From positions 186,001 through 250,000 of the forward strand of contig NZ_BOQP01000051.1 of the NCBI RefSeq assembly GCF_018332715.1: a stretch of 64,000 nt of DNA, written 5' to 3'. The position numbers and the translations under genes are program-made. This document shows, piece by piece, positions 9,001 to 16,272 of this stretch (the first letter of the stretch is position 1; each line of letters begins with the position of its first letter). This DNA comes from Winogradskya consettensis (GTDB lineage: Bacteria; Actinomycetota; Actinomycetes; Mycobacteriales; Micromonosporaceae). The notes beneath the pieces were generated by a model. It was given only the letters and a program-made list of their open reading frames with translations. It did not search any database and had not been told where the DNA came from.

Positions 9001-11617
9001 GCAGCGCCGTCCCCGCCGGCCGCTCCCCGAGCAGCGCGGGCCAGTCGAGTACGCCGCCGGAGGCCGCGTACCGGGCGACGGTGTCGAGCAGTGTGCCGGT
9101 CTGCTCGCGTCCGCGCCGGGCCACCGCCGTGACCAGCACATCGTCCCGGCCGTCGAGGCACAGCCGGGCCATACCGGCGAGGACGGCGTCCGGCCCGGCC
9201 TCGACGAACCGGGTGGTGCCGTGCGCGGCCAGCCAGTCGATACCGTCGGCGAAGCGGACGGCGGAACGTACGTGGCGTACCCAGTGGTCGGCGGTGAAGC
9301 GGGTGACCGGCTCGCCGGTGAGATTGCCGATGACGGGTACGCGCGGCGCCTGGTACGCGATCCGCTCGGCGACCCGGCGGAACGGCTCCAGCATCGGATC
9401 CATGTGCGCGGAGTGGAACGCGTGCGACACCCGTAGCCGGCCGACCCGGCGTCCCCGGTCGGTCCAGTGCTCGGCGAGCGCCTCGACGGCGTCGGCGTCC
9501 CCGGAGACCACCACGGCGCGGGGACCGTTCACGGCGGCGATACCGGCGCGGCCCGTATGGGCGGCCAGCATCGCGGTCACCTCCGCCTCGGTCGCCTCCA
9601 CGGCGAGCATCGCGCCGCCGGCCGGCAGCGCCTGCATGAGCGCGCCACGCGCGGCGACCAGCGCCACCGCCTCGTCGAGGGTCATCACGCCGGCCACGTG
9701 CGCGGCGGCGAGCTCGCCGACCGAGTGGCCGAGCAGGAAGTCGGGTCGTACGCCCCAGGACTCCAGGAGGCGGAACAGGGCCACCTCGTACGCGAACAGG
9801 GCGATCTGGGTGTGCCGGGTCTCGTGGATCCGCTCGTCCGACACGATCTCCGCCCGCTCGGCGACCGCGTCGTGGGCGCCGGCGAACACGGGGAACCGCT
9901 CGTAGAGATCCGCGGCCATGCCCGGCGCCTGAGACCCCTGGCCGGTGAACAGTACGGCGGTGCGGCCGGGTGCGGCTACGCCCCGTACCAGCTGCGGGGC
10001 GGTGCCACCGGCAGCGAGCGCGTCGAGCGCGGTCAGGGCGGCCAGCCGGTCCGGGGCCAGCACGACGGCGCGGTGCTCCAGGTGGGCGCGGGTGGTGGCG
10101 GCCGCGTACGCGACACCGGCCAGGTCCAGACCGGGGTCGGCGCCGAGGAAGGCGCGCAGCCGGGCCCCCTGCGCGGCGAGCGCGGGGGCGGTGCGCCCGG
10201 ACACCAGCAGGGGTACGGCACCCGCCAGCACCGGCGGGGCGGGGGCCCGCGTCACGGGCTCCACGGGTGGCGCCTGCTCGATGATCGCGTGCGCGTTCGT
10301 ACCGCTGATGCCGAACGACGAGACGGCGGCGCGCCGGGCCCGCCCGGTCTCCGGCCACGGCCGCGCCTCGGTGAGCAGCTCGATGCCGCCGGCCGACCAC
10401 GGAACGTCGGGGTTGGGGGCGTCGACGTGCAGCGTCCGCGGTACGACGCCGTGCCGCATCGCCTGCACCATCTTGATGATCCCGGCGACGCCCGAGGCGG
10501 CCTGGGTGTGCCCGATGTTCGACTTGAGCGAGCCGAGCAGCAGCGGCCTGCCCGAGGCCCGGTCCTTTCCGTATGCCGCCCACAGCGCGTGGGCCTCGAT
10601 GGGGTCACCGAGCACGGTGCCGGTGCCGTGGCCCTCGACCACGTCGATGTCGTCCGGCAGCAGCTGCGCCCCGGCGAGCGCCGCCCTGATGACGCGCTCC
10701 TGCGAGGGGCCGTTCGGGGCGGTCAGGCCGTTGGAGGCGCCGTCCTGGTTGACCGCGCCGCCGCGGACCAGCGCGAGCACCTCGTGCCCGAGGCGCCGCG
10801 CGTCGGACAGCTTCTCGACCAGCAGCAGGGCCACGCCCTCGGACCACCCGGTGCCGTCCGCGCCCGCGGCGAAGGACTTGCACCGCCCGTCCGGCGCGAG
10901 CCCGCCCTGACGGGAGAACTCGGCGAACACGCCCGGGGTGGGGATGACCGCGACGCCGCCGGCCAGCGCCATCGTGCACTCGTCGTTCCGCAGCGCCTGC
11001 ACGGCGAGGTGCAGCGCCACCAGCGACGAGGAGCACGCGGTGTCGATCGTGACGGCCGGACCCTCCAGCCCCAGCGTGTAGGCGACCCGGCCGGAGATGA
11101 CGCTGTTGGCGCTGCCGGTGAGCAGGTGACCGGCGATCTCCGGATGGCCGGCGCCGAAGCCGTACCCGGAGGTGGACGCGCCGACGAAGACACCGGTGCG
11201 GCTGCCGTGCAGCGACTGCGGGTCGATCGCCGCGTGCTCGACGGTTTCCCAGGCGGCCTCCAGCAGGAGCCGCTGCTGCGGGTCCATCGCGAGCGCCTCA
11301 CGCGGGGAGATGCCGAACAGGCTCGCGTCGAACGTGTCGGCGTCGTGCACAAAACCGCCGAGCCGCGCGTACGGTCCGTCGGTGTCGTCCCATCCCCGGT
11401 TCTGCGGGAACGGGCCGATCGCGTCGACGCCGCCGGCGACGAGGCGCCACAGGTCGGCGGGCGAGGCGACGCCGCCGGGCAGCCGGCAGCTCATGCCGAC
11501 GATGGCGATCGGCTCCCTGGCGGCCTCCCGGAGCACACGGTTCTGCTTGCGCAGCCGTTCGGTCTCCTTCAGCGAGGCGCGCAGCGCTTCGACCGTTTTC
11601 TCCGCGCGGTCGCTCAT
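1..11617 (-). CDS. Modular type I polyketide synthase, three modules seen, 3' end outside window
   Basis: An assembly-line PKS that extends a polyketide chain; at least 3,872 residues are visible and the frame is open at the left edge. The start is ATG 11617, eight bases after AGGAGG. The first 35 or so residues are a charged helix typical of an N-terminal docking domain, so this is an internal subunit without a loading module. Domains (approximate residues): KS 36-460 (TACSSS, HGTGT, NIGHT), AT 560-860 (GHSVGE, HAFH, so malonyl type), KR 1085-1280 (no LDD, has a GVWG motif, A-type pattern), ACP 1365-1440; KS 1462-1885, degenerate AT 1900-2205, DH 2220-2490 (catalytic His and Asp present), ER 2655-2960 (GGVGM), KR 2965-3150 (LDD, B-type), ACP 3230-3310 (GFDSL); KS 3325-3745 and the start of an AT with GQGSQ. 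The product cannot be predicted from this part. Confidence 0.97.
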   Translation of the reverse strand, partial: MSDRAEKTVEALRASLKETERLRKQNRVLREAAREPIAIVGMSCRLPGGVASPADLWRLVAGGVDAIGPFPQNRGWDDTDGPYARLGGFVHDADTFDASLFGISPREALAMDPQQRLLLEAAWETVEHAAIDPQSLHGSRTGVFVGASTSGYGFGAGHPEIAGHLLTGSANSVISGRVAYTLGLEGPAVTIDTACSSSLVALHLAVQALRNDECTMALAGGVAVIPTPGVFAEFSRQGGLAPDGRCKSFAAGADGTGWSEGVALLLVEKLSDARRLGHEVLALVRGGAVNQDGASNGLTAPNGPSQERVIRAALAGAQLLPDDIDVVEGHGTGTVLGDPIEAHALWAAYGKDRASGRPLLLGSLKSNIGHTQAASGVAGIIKMVQAMRHGVVPRTLHVDAPNPDVPWSAGGIELLTEARPWPETGRARRAAVSSFGISGTNAHAIIEQAPPVEPVTRAPAPPVLAGAVPLLVSGRTAPALAAQGARLRAFLGADPGLDLAGVAYAAATTRAHLEHRAVVLAPDRLAALTALDALAAGGTAPQLVRGVAAPGRTAVLFTGQGSQAPGMAADLYERFPVFAGAHDAVAERAEIVSDERIHETRHTQIALFAYEVALFRLLESWGVRPDFLLGHSVGELAAAHVAGVMTLDEAVALVAARGALMQALPAGGAMLAVEATEAEVTAMLAAHTGRAGIAAVNGPRAVVVSGDADAVEALAEHWTDRGRRVGRLRVSHAFHSAHMDPMLEPFRRVAERIAYQAPRVPVIGNLTGEPVTRFTADHWVRHVRSAVRFADGIDWLAAHGTTRFVEAGPDAVLAGMARLCLDGRDDVLVTAVARRGREQTGTLLDTVARYAASGGVLDWPALLGERPAGTALPTYAFQRDRYWLDPPKDATADVDHGRRQQVLWRRLDEPGTASPTGTWLVLTAPGAASDDVTDALREAGASPLVVALTTSELDPVLLERALLDPAPAGIVLVAAAGEELRPVPFSTLAAVAVVRTLAQAGRDVPLWAVTRQAVAVTPGETPDPAGALLWGAGRALALEEPARWGGLIDLPATLDDDTARRFTAVLTGTEDQVAVRAGAAHVRRLVTHVLTGPAPEDSWQPRGTVLVTGGTGALGGHVARWLAGRGAEHILLVGRRGPDAPGVAELVADVEASGCRVTVVACDVADGDELAGVLAAVPAEFPLRAVVHAAGANDSGALADIDADRLASALRAKVDGADNLDRLTGDLDAFVLFSSIAGVWGGGGQIAYSAANAFLDALAERRRAAGKPATAVAWGPWAGGGMLDDGDGEEFLRRRGLRPLEPAVAIAALDRTLAHDRATSVIVDVDWEVARPAFSAVRPSPLFAELPGGEPEAPAAAEIAVPLLSGPAALTLVRTEAAAVLGYPDVAAVESGKPFKDLGFDSLTAVELRNRLMARTGLTLGAGLVFDHPTPAALADHLRRRSAATAAPEAALPAMVAIRTDEPIAIVAMTCRYPGGVTSPEELWRVVTGGIDTVSEFPSDRGWDLGALYDPDPDRPGTSYTQAGGFLADVAGFDASLFGISPREAVAMDPQQRLLLEASWELFERASMNPRGMAGSRTGVFIGTNSQDYLALVANGGSDTDGYLATGSSASVVSGRISYSFGLEGPAVTVDTACSSSLVALHLAAQALRSGECDLALAGGVAVISTPGIFTEFSRQRGLAADGRIKAFAAAADGTGWGEGVGLLLVERLSDAQRNNHEILAVVRGSAVNQDGASNGLTAPNGPSQQRVIRQALAVADLSAADVDVVEAHGTGTTLGDPIEAEALLATYGRDRVGDPLWLGSVKSNIGHTQAASGVAGVIKMVMAMRHGELPRTLHVDAPTPHVDWSMGAVELLTEPRTWHAGDRIRRAGVSSFGMSGTNAHVIIEEAPEAAGAVAAESPAGPLPYVLSAASPQALRDQAERLLDVTAGPAALARTLVTSRAALGERAVVVAGDTASLRAGLAAVADGSAPAGTVSATGRDGIVLVLAGSGTAVPAELSPRYTELLHECAAHFDFPVLGAPATEPVLGVPATEPLVARAVRWAGNVALAQAWAELGVPIAAYAGDGDGEIAAAVACGALTVAEGAAVVAAYGTGRDDVIAALRSLAPASGHTPFLSGVTGGSLDGSLLDAGYWAEPNPRTAQAADAYARAGNLTVVPAGVADRPALLRAVAGLWTSGVAVDWTAVVPESPVAPLPTYPFQHERFWPLPGLPAGDPASAGQAAAGHPLVAAAVSRADDDGLILTGRLGIAAHPWLADHVVLDRVLLPGTAFVELALHAGRLTGAVVLDELTIEAPLALPVNGGPQLQVAVGAPDDAGARTVSVHSRPDNDAPWTRHAHGALTTHAAAPQPFAVASWPPAGAEPIPGAGDYDATGSGFGYGPAFQGLRRAWRSADGIVYAEATLPDSVADQGYGLHPALLDAALHAIAAGGFVSGTGPALPFAWTGVTLAAAGARTLRVRLTPAGPDAVAVALADETGAEVATVERLVLRAAPMPATDADAALHHTLFAVDWSPLPGDLPTATTDVTSIFELPPQTDDAGATRAALTTVQEWLADDRDAGAPLVVVSTHAVPAAEPVRDPGAAAALGLLRSAQTENPGRLVLVDLDDTDASRAALSAAAALGEPQLALRDGKVWVPRLAHAQAAAGLRVPGTGSWRLDVAGGTSLDHLALVPAPDAGAELAPGQVRVAMRAAGINFRDVLMALGMYPEPALMGSEGAGVVAEVAADVTGLAVGDRVFGSFFGAFGPLAVTDRRLLTPMPAGWTFAEAASVSTAYLTAWYGLYDLAALEAGERVLIHAAAGGVGMAAVQLARLRGAEVYATAGPAKWDVLRGMGLDDAHIASSRDLGFADSFPAVDVVLNSLAGEYVDASLGLLRAGGRFIELGKADLRTAESVADAHPGVAYRAFDLTLVDHDRLQEMQARVAVLFADGQLSLSPIRAWDVRDAVAAYRHISQARHVGKNVFTLPVPVDPAGTVLITGGTGLLGGLFAEHVVRTHGVRDLLLVSRGGGGEDLVRRLADLGATARVVACDVSDAGAVRELLEGVRLTGVLHCAGVLDDGVLASMTPERVDRVWAAKAGAARTLHELTLGLDLAWFVTFSSASATFGSPGQANYAAANAYLDGLASLRRAAGLPALSLGWGLWADAAGMAGGLDDREVARIGGSLESGLGLALFDRALTLSRPALVPTVVDLAALRAAPGEPTPLLRGLVRPKLRRAATAAATGSPLADRVARLDDADRRRLLLDLVRDTAAAVLGHADAEHVRADQAFRDLGFDSLTSVELRNRLTAATGTRLPATVVFDQPNPAALAAFLVERLAGTAPAVVPAPVAPARVLDDEVVIVAMSCRLPGGVTSPEDLWRLVSDGGDAITPFPADRGWDLDALYDPDPDRDGTSYVRSGGFVDGADTFDARLFGISPREALAMDPQQRLLLEASWEALERAGMAPLSLRGTATGVFIGGAASHYGINVPLPDGIEGHLLTGSASSVMSGRIAYQFGFEGPAVTIDTACSSSLVALHLAVESLRRGECELALTGGVAVITQPGIFTSFSRQRGLADDARCKPFAAAADGTSMSEGVGMLVLERLSDARRNGHRILAVVRGTAVNSDGASNGLTAPNGPAQQRVIRQALAAARLTPADVDVVEAHGTGTALGDPIEAQAVLATYGQERAAGNPLWLGSLKSNIGHTQSTAGVAGVIKMVMAMRHGVLPATLHIDEPTPHVDWETGDVRLLTDAVAWPERGRPRRAAVSSFAISGTNAHAVLEAAPPVVPAGTEPSGAVVPADTEPSGAVVPWVLSARTAPALVEQARRLREFVLDGGVSELDVARTLISARSVLDRRAAVAGAGREALLAGLDAVIAGEAGGAVVAGPMAMLFTGQGSQT
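271..329. repeat. 33-bp-period direct repeat in the KS-AT linker of module C
   Basis: A 26-bp block at 271-296 is repeated exactly at 304-329, a spacing of 33 bases or 11 codons. The encoded minus-strand linker therefore reads EPSGAVVPADTE-like twice. It lies between the KS and AT of module C and keeps the frame. Confidence 0.85.
5000..5920 (-). other. Degenerate acyltransferase domain in PKS module B
   Basis: This stretch lies between the module B KS and DH, where a full AT belongs. The flanks are normal (a PYVLSAAS linker before, YPFQHERFW after). In between, the GQGSQ motif is absent. The nucleophile elbow GHSxGE reads GDGDGE, so the catalytic Ser is gone. The substrate/His motif (HAFH or YASH) reads YGTG, and roughly 80-90 residues normally lying between these two motifs are missing. 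The reading frame is intact and codon use is normal. What is seen is loss of catalytic residues; that the domain is inactive follows from known AT chemistry. Confidence 0.85.
5521..5574. repeat. 27-bp tandem duplication inside the degenerate AT
   Basis: Two adjacent 27-bp units (5521-5547 and 5548-5574) differ at one position. They encode two copies of a nine-residue segment, GAPATEPVL/GVPATEPLV-like, in frame. They lie where the AT fold has been reshaped. Confidence 0.85.
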
Positions 11618-11723
11618 CGGTGTCCTCCTGGCTTGGTCCGGCTCACGAGACGTCGTTCTCCGGGCGATCGGGGGTCAGCGGGCCGGGATCCGCCGGGGTG
11701 AGGGCCGCACGCGGGCCCGGCCC

Positions 11724-13609
11724 CTAACCGCGCGGCTGCGCCCCGACGGGCTCGCTGTCGGGCGTGGGGTGCGTGCCGGCCTCGGCGGGGGACGGCTTGG
11801 GCGGCATCACGACACGGATCGCCACATAGATCAGGTAGCCGCCCAGAACCATCATCAGCAGGCCGCCGGGCCAGCGCAGCGCCTCGGGCAGGTACATCGC
11901 CGCGAACCACGACCTGGTCTCCGCACCGCTGATCACCAGGATGACCGGGACCAGCCCCTGCGGGAACAGCGCCAGGGTGCCCACGGTCCAGCCGAGGGTG
12001 CTCCACAGGTACCGTACGCGGGAGATCTCGATCTTCACCGTGACCCGCCCGCCGGGGCCGGTGACCACGGTGGCCGGGCGCCCGGAGCGCAGCAGGTGCA
12101 GCAGCTCGGGCCCGCGGGCGTGCAACCGGCGCGCGGCCAGGCCGCCGAGCCAGCGGTACAGCACGACACCGGTCGCCAGGCCCACCGGGACGGCCGCCCA
12201 GAGCAGGACGGTGCTGCCGGTCAGCAGGCCCAGGCCGAGCACGGCCAGCGGGGGCACCGGCGGCAGCAGCGCGGCCCAGAACGTCACGTTGTTCGTGGTG
12301 GTCGTGTCGCCCTGCGCGAGCGGATCGGACGGTCGTTTGTGCGCGTCCGGCCCGGGCGACGCGAGCGCGACCGCGACGACGGCGAACAGGCCCGCCGACC
12401 CGCCGAGCGTCGCCGGCAGCACGGCGATCACCCAGGGCCAGGCCCAGCTCAGCCCGCTGATCAGCAGGGTCACCACGGCCACGACGACGGTGATCGGCCC
12501 GTAGATCAACAGGAACGCGCGTTGCCGGCCGCGGATGTCGGCCCGCTCGGAGCCGGTGAGCAGCGACATCCACAGGGCGGTGCCGTCCTGGGCGTAGCTG
12601 TTGGACGCGGTGACCGCCGCCATGAGGGCGATGCCGGGGGCGGTCCACGGCAGCGCGACGGTCGTACCGAACGTCACCGGCAGGACCGCGGTGAACACGG
12701 CCCAGCAGACCGCGACGGCGATCGACTGGATCCGCAGCGGGTCGCGCCACCAGGTGTAGAGCTCCTTGCGGGCCACGGCGCCGACCGGACCGGCGAAGAC
12801 GCCACGGGCCGCGGGGCCGACGTCGCGGGAACCCCTGATCAGCGCGCGTGCCCGGCGCGGTGTCGCCAGGCTGCGCATCCAGGCGGCCAGCAGCAGCAGG
12901 CCGAGCACGACATAGCCGGCCAGGCAGGCGGCCACCCGCAGCCAATCGCCGCGGCCGGCAGCCTCCACGGCGGCGAGGCCCCAGCCCGAGGGCAGGGCCC
13001 GCACGCCGCCTGCGAACCAGCCGGGGAAGCCGTCGTCGAACACGCCGTTGACCTGGATCGCCAGCACGACCATCCAGCCGGACTGGGCCAGCACCAGGAA
13101 CCCGCTGAACACCGCGCCGGTGACCACGGCGCCGGTCCGCAGGCGGCTGACGAAGCCGAACACCGCCGCCGACACCTGGGCCAGGAGCACGAGAACGACC
13201 AGGTGCAGGACGACGGCGGGTACGGCGACCAGCGCCGCGGCGACGCCGAGGCGGGCTCCGTACCCGATCAGTCCCAGCAGGGCGAGCAGGGTGACCGCCG
13301 TGGTGATGCCGGCGAACCCGGCGGCCAGCAGGCCCGACGCGAGCCGCCACCGGGGCAGTCCCAGCAGCGCGAACTGCTCGGCGCGCAGCACGGTCGTCCC
13401 GCTCCACAGCGGGCCGATCAGCCAGCCGAGCGTCCACAGCAGGTAGAGCCCGCCGAGCAGGTCGCCGCGGACGCCGTCGGCACCGAAGTCGATCACCGCG
13501 AACATGACCGTGCCGAGCGCGAGCGCCAGGCCGATGATGCCGCCGGCGATCATCAGGAACAGCTTGTTGCCGGTCATCGAGTGGCGGATCACCGCCAGCT
13601 TCATCCGGA

Positions 13610-13625
<16 letters not shown>
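11724..13625 (-). CDS. ABC-2 type transporter permease
   Basis: A 633-residue integral membrane protein with about a dozen hydrophobic segments in two halves, separated by a cytosolic stretch around residues 255-290. The C-terminus is long and hydrophilic. No nucleotide-binding motifs are present. It starts 16 bases inside the end of the ATPase gene, so the two are translationally coupled and should form one exporter. It lies about 100 bp ahead of the PKS gene on the same strand, so it may serve the PKS product, but a general function is equally possible. The substrate is unknown. Confidence 0.8.
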
Positions 13626-14431
<806 letters not shown>

Positions 14432-14441
14432 TCGCGTGTCG

Positions 14442-15203
14442 TCACTGCAGGATGTCGAGGTCGTGCCAGCCACCGGCGAGTGCCACCGGCGACAGGAGAA
14501 CGGTGTCCGGGTCCTGCGGCCAGAACACGCCGCTGTGCGGGTAGACCACCAGCGTGCCGTCGGGGACGACCCCGGCACACCCGGCCAGGCCGTCCCCGGA
14601 GGTGTCCACGAGCCGGATCCCGCGCAGGCCGGGCAGCTCCGCGGTGAAGCGGTACCACTGCCCCGCCCCGCCGCTGCGCTCGAGCACCGCGAGCCGACCG
14701 TCCGGCCCCTGCACCACGATGTCGTGCCGGCGGCCGGTCGTGACGTTGCCCGCTCCGACCAGGACGGTGCCGCGCGGCACCGTGGCGACGGTGACGCCCG
14801 GGGCACCCGGGACGGCGGGGCGGTCCTCGATCGTTGTAGCGCCCGGACGCTGGGTCAGCAGCGTGCCGTCCGGCGTTGCCACGATCACGCCGAACCCGCT
14901 GCCCGGCGGCTCGGTCAGGCACGACGCCGCGTCGAAGAACGGGCGGCCGGGCACGCCGACGGGCAGGCCGGACGCTCCGGCGTACCAGAGGGTGATGCCG
15001 CTGATCCCCTGCCCCGCGCCGAGGACCGGCACGGTGTCCACCCCGAACCCGGCACCGATACGCTCGGGCGCGGCGTAGCTCTCGGGGCCATGCCAGGCGA
15101 ACCGGAGCAGATCACCGGTGCGGCGGTCGCGAGCCAGCAGGTCGGCGCCGCGGACCGGGACACCCGGGGCCGTCGCGCTCGTCAGGGGGACAGAGCTGCT
15201 CAT
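14442..15203 (-). CDS. Hypothetical protein with FG-GAP/VCBS-like repeats
   Basis: A 253-residue protein with a strong AGGAGG site just before ATG 15203. It contains recurring motifs such as ADLLARDRRTGDLLRF, HDIVVQGPDGRLAVL and GDGLAGCAGVVPDGTLVVY, which resemble the D-x-[DN]-x-[DG]-x-[DG]DL repeats of beta-propeller integrin/VCBS families. No signal peptide or membrane segment is seen. It is the first gene of the apparent unit running into the ABC transporter genes. The function is unknown; a carbohydrate- or protein-binding role is only a guess. Confidence 0.7.
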   Translation of the reverse strand: MSSSVPLTSATAPGVPVRGADLLARDRRTGDLLRFAWHGPESYAAPERIGAGFGVDTVPVLGAGQGISGITLWYAGASGLPVGVPGRPFFDAASCLTEPPGSGFGVIVATPDGTLLTQRPGATTIEDRPAVPGAPGVTVATVPRGTVLVGAGNVTTGRRHDIVVQGPDGRLAVLERSGGAGQWYRFTAELPGLRGIRLVDTSGDGLAGCAGVVPDGTLVVYPHSGVFWPQDPDTVLLSPVALAGGWHDLDILQ

Positions 15204-15295
15204 CAGCCCTCCTCTGCAGATCGGGGGACGCCGCCAGCCTAGGAACGGCCACCACCCCGGTTAACCCCTGAACAACCCCTCATTGGGGGCGGTAC

Positions 15296-15321
15296 GCGCC
15301 CCGGCGAAACCGCCGGGGCGC
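15296..15321 (-). terminator. Hairpin terminator after the small secreted protein gene
   Basis: A perfect 11-bp GC stem (GCGCCCCGGCG paired with CGCCGGGGCGC) with the loop AAAC lies 7 bases after the stop of the minus-strand gene at 15329. There is no U-tract, as is common in actinomycetes. Confidence 0.7.
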
Positions 15322-15328
15322 ACGCCGA

Positions 15329-15625
15329 TCAGGTGTTGGGCAGGTTCGGCCGGCAGAAGAGGCCCTGCAGGTACACGAACACGATGTGATACCCGTCCTG
15401 GCACCAGCCCTGAACCGGGTCCGGGTTGAGCACGGCGCCGTCGTAGGTGCCGCCCGCGCAGTGCCGCACGCCGGCCGCGTCGTAGGTGGTCATCGCTCCA
15501 CCCGCCTGCCAGCAGGTCTCGTAGGTCACCGGCTCCGGCGCGGCGAGCGCGGGAGCGCCCGGTGCCGCCAGGACGCCGAGCAGGCCGACCGTGGCCGCCA
15601 GGCCGACGAGGAACTTCTTCCGCAT
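15329..15625 (-). CDS. Small secreted cysteine-containing protein
   Basis: A 98-residue protein from ATG 15625, preceded by GAGAGGAAG. It has a textbook Sec signal peptide (MRKKFLVG, hydrophobic core, APALA cleavage site near residue 29). The mature part of about 70 residues carries four Cys and is rich in Gly, Tyr and Trp, so two disulfides are likely. No family was recognised. A further in-frame ATG 36 bases upstream lacks a signal-peptide-like N-terminus and was not chosen. Confidence 0.75.
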   Translation of the reverse strand: MRKKFLVGLAATVGLLGVLAAPGAPALAAPEPVTYETCWQAGGAMTTYDAAGVRHCAGGTYDGAVLNPDPVQGWCQDGYHIVFVYLQGLFCRPNLPNT

Positions 15626-15812
15626 GCGTCTTCCTCTCATACGCCGATCTCGATGCCCCATGCTGTGCCGCCGGCGGGTGCCCCGGCACCCCTACCGGCC
15701 CCCCACATCCCAGGCCCACCAGCGCCCAACAGGGACAACGATCATCAATGTCTTGTACGTTTCTGGCGGAGCGCTCCACGAACGGTCATCGTCCTCGTCT
15801 CTGGGAGCACGC

Positions 15813-16223
15813 ATGAAGAAGATCCTCGGCACCGTCGCCGCCACCACCGTGGCGGCCGGCGCCTTCCTCGCCGGAGGCGCCGCACCGGCGCTGGCGGCCG
15901 AGCCGGGCTGCCGGGTGTCCTACATCCCGGTGACCCAGAGCGCCGGCTACGTCGCCACCGTTCTGGTGACGAACACCAGCAGCACCCCGGTCACCGGCTG
16001 GACGCTCGGCTTCGAGCTCCCGGCCGGCCAGCAGGTCGCCTCCTCCTGGAGCACCCGCCTCACGGTCACCGGCTCCTCGGTCACCGCGCGCAACGCGATC
16101 TGGAACGGCTACCTGGCCGCGAACGGCGGCACGGGCACCTTCGGCTTCGAGGGCGCCTACACCGGCACCTACTCGTCGCCCAGCTCCTTCACGCTCAACG
16201 GCCAGGCCTGCACCAAGTCCTGA
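15813..16223 (+). CDS. Secreted single-domain carbohydrate-binding protein (CBM2)
   Basis: A 136-residue protein with a signal peptide (MKKILGTVAATTVAAG, cut after ALA) followed by one CBM2 domain. The CBM2 hallmarks are visible: an N-terminal Cys and C-terminal Cys for the bridging disulfide, VTNTSS, TGWTLGFELPAGQQV, a Trp in SSWS, and LNGQAC at the end. CBM2 modules bind cellulose, chitin or xylan, usually attached to a hydrolase; here no catalytic domain is present. ATG 15813 follows GGGAG. A GH31 enzyme gene lies convergent downstream, suggesting a polysaccharide-related neighbourhood. Confidence 0.88.
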   Translation: MKKILGTVAATTVAAGAFLAGGAAPALAAEPGCRVSYIPVTQSAGYVATVLVTNTSSTPVTGWTLGFELPAGQQVASSWSTRLTVTGSSVTARNAIWNGYLAANGGTGTFGFEGAYTGTYSSPSSFTLNGQACTKS

Positions 16224-16272
16224 GAACAACCGTGGCGGTTCCCGATCCCCGGGGGCCGCCACGGGCCCAGCG

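Noticed and set aside
15329..15625. Enediyne apoprotein candidate among the small secreted proteins
   Set aside because: It is distant from the cluster, and its four-Cys sequence lacks the neocarzinostatin-type beta-barrel motifs.
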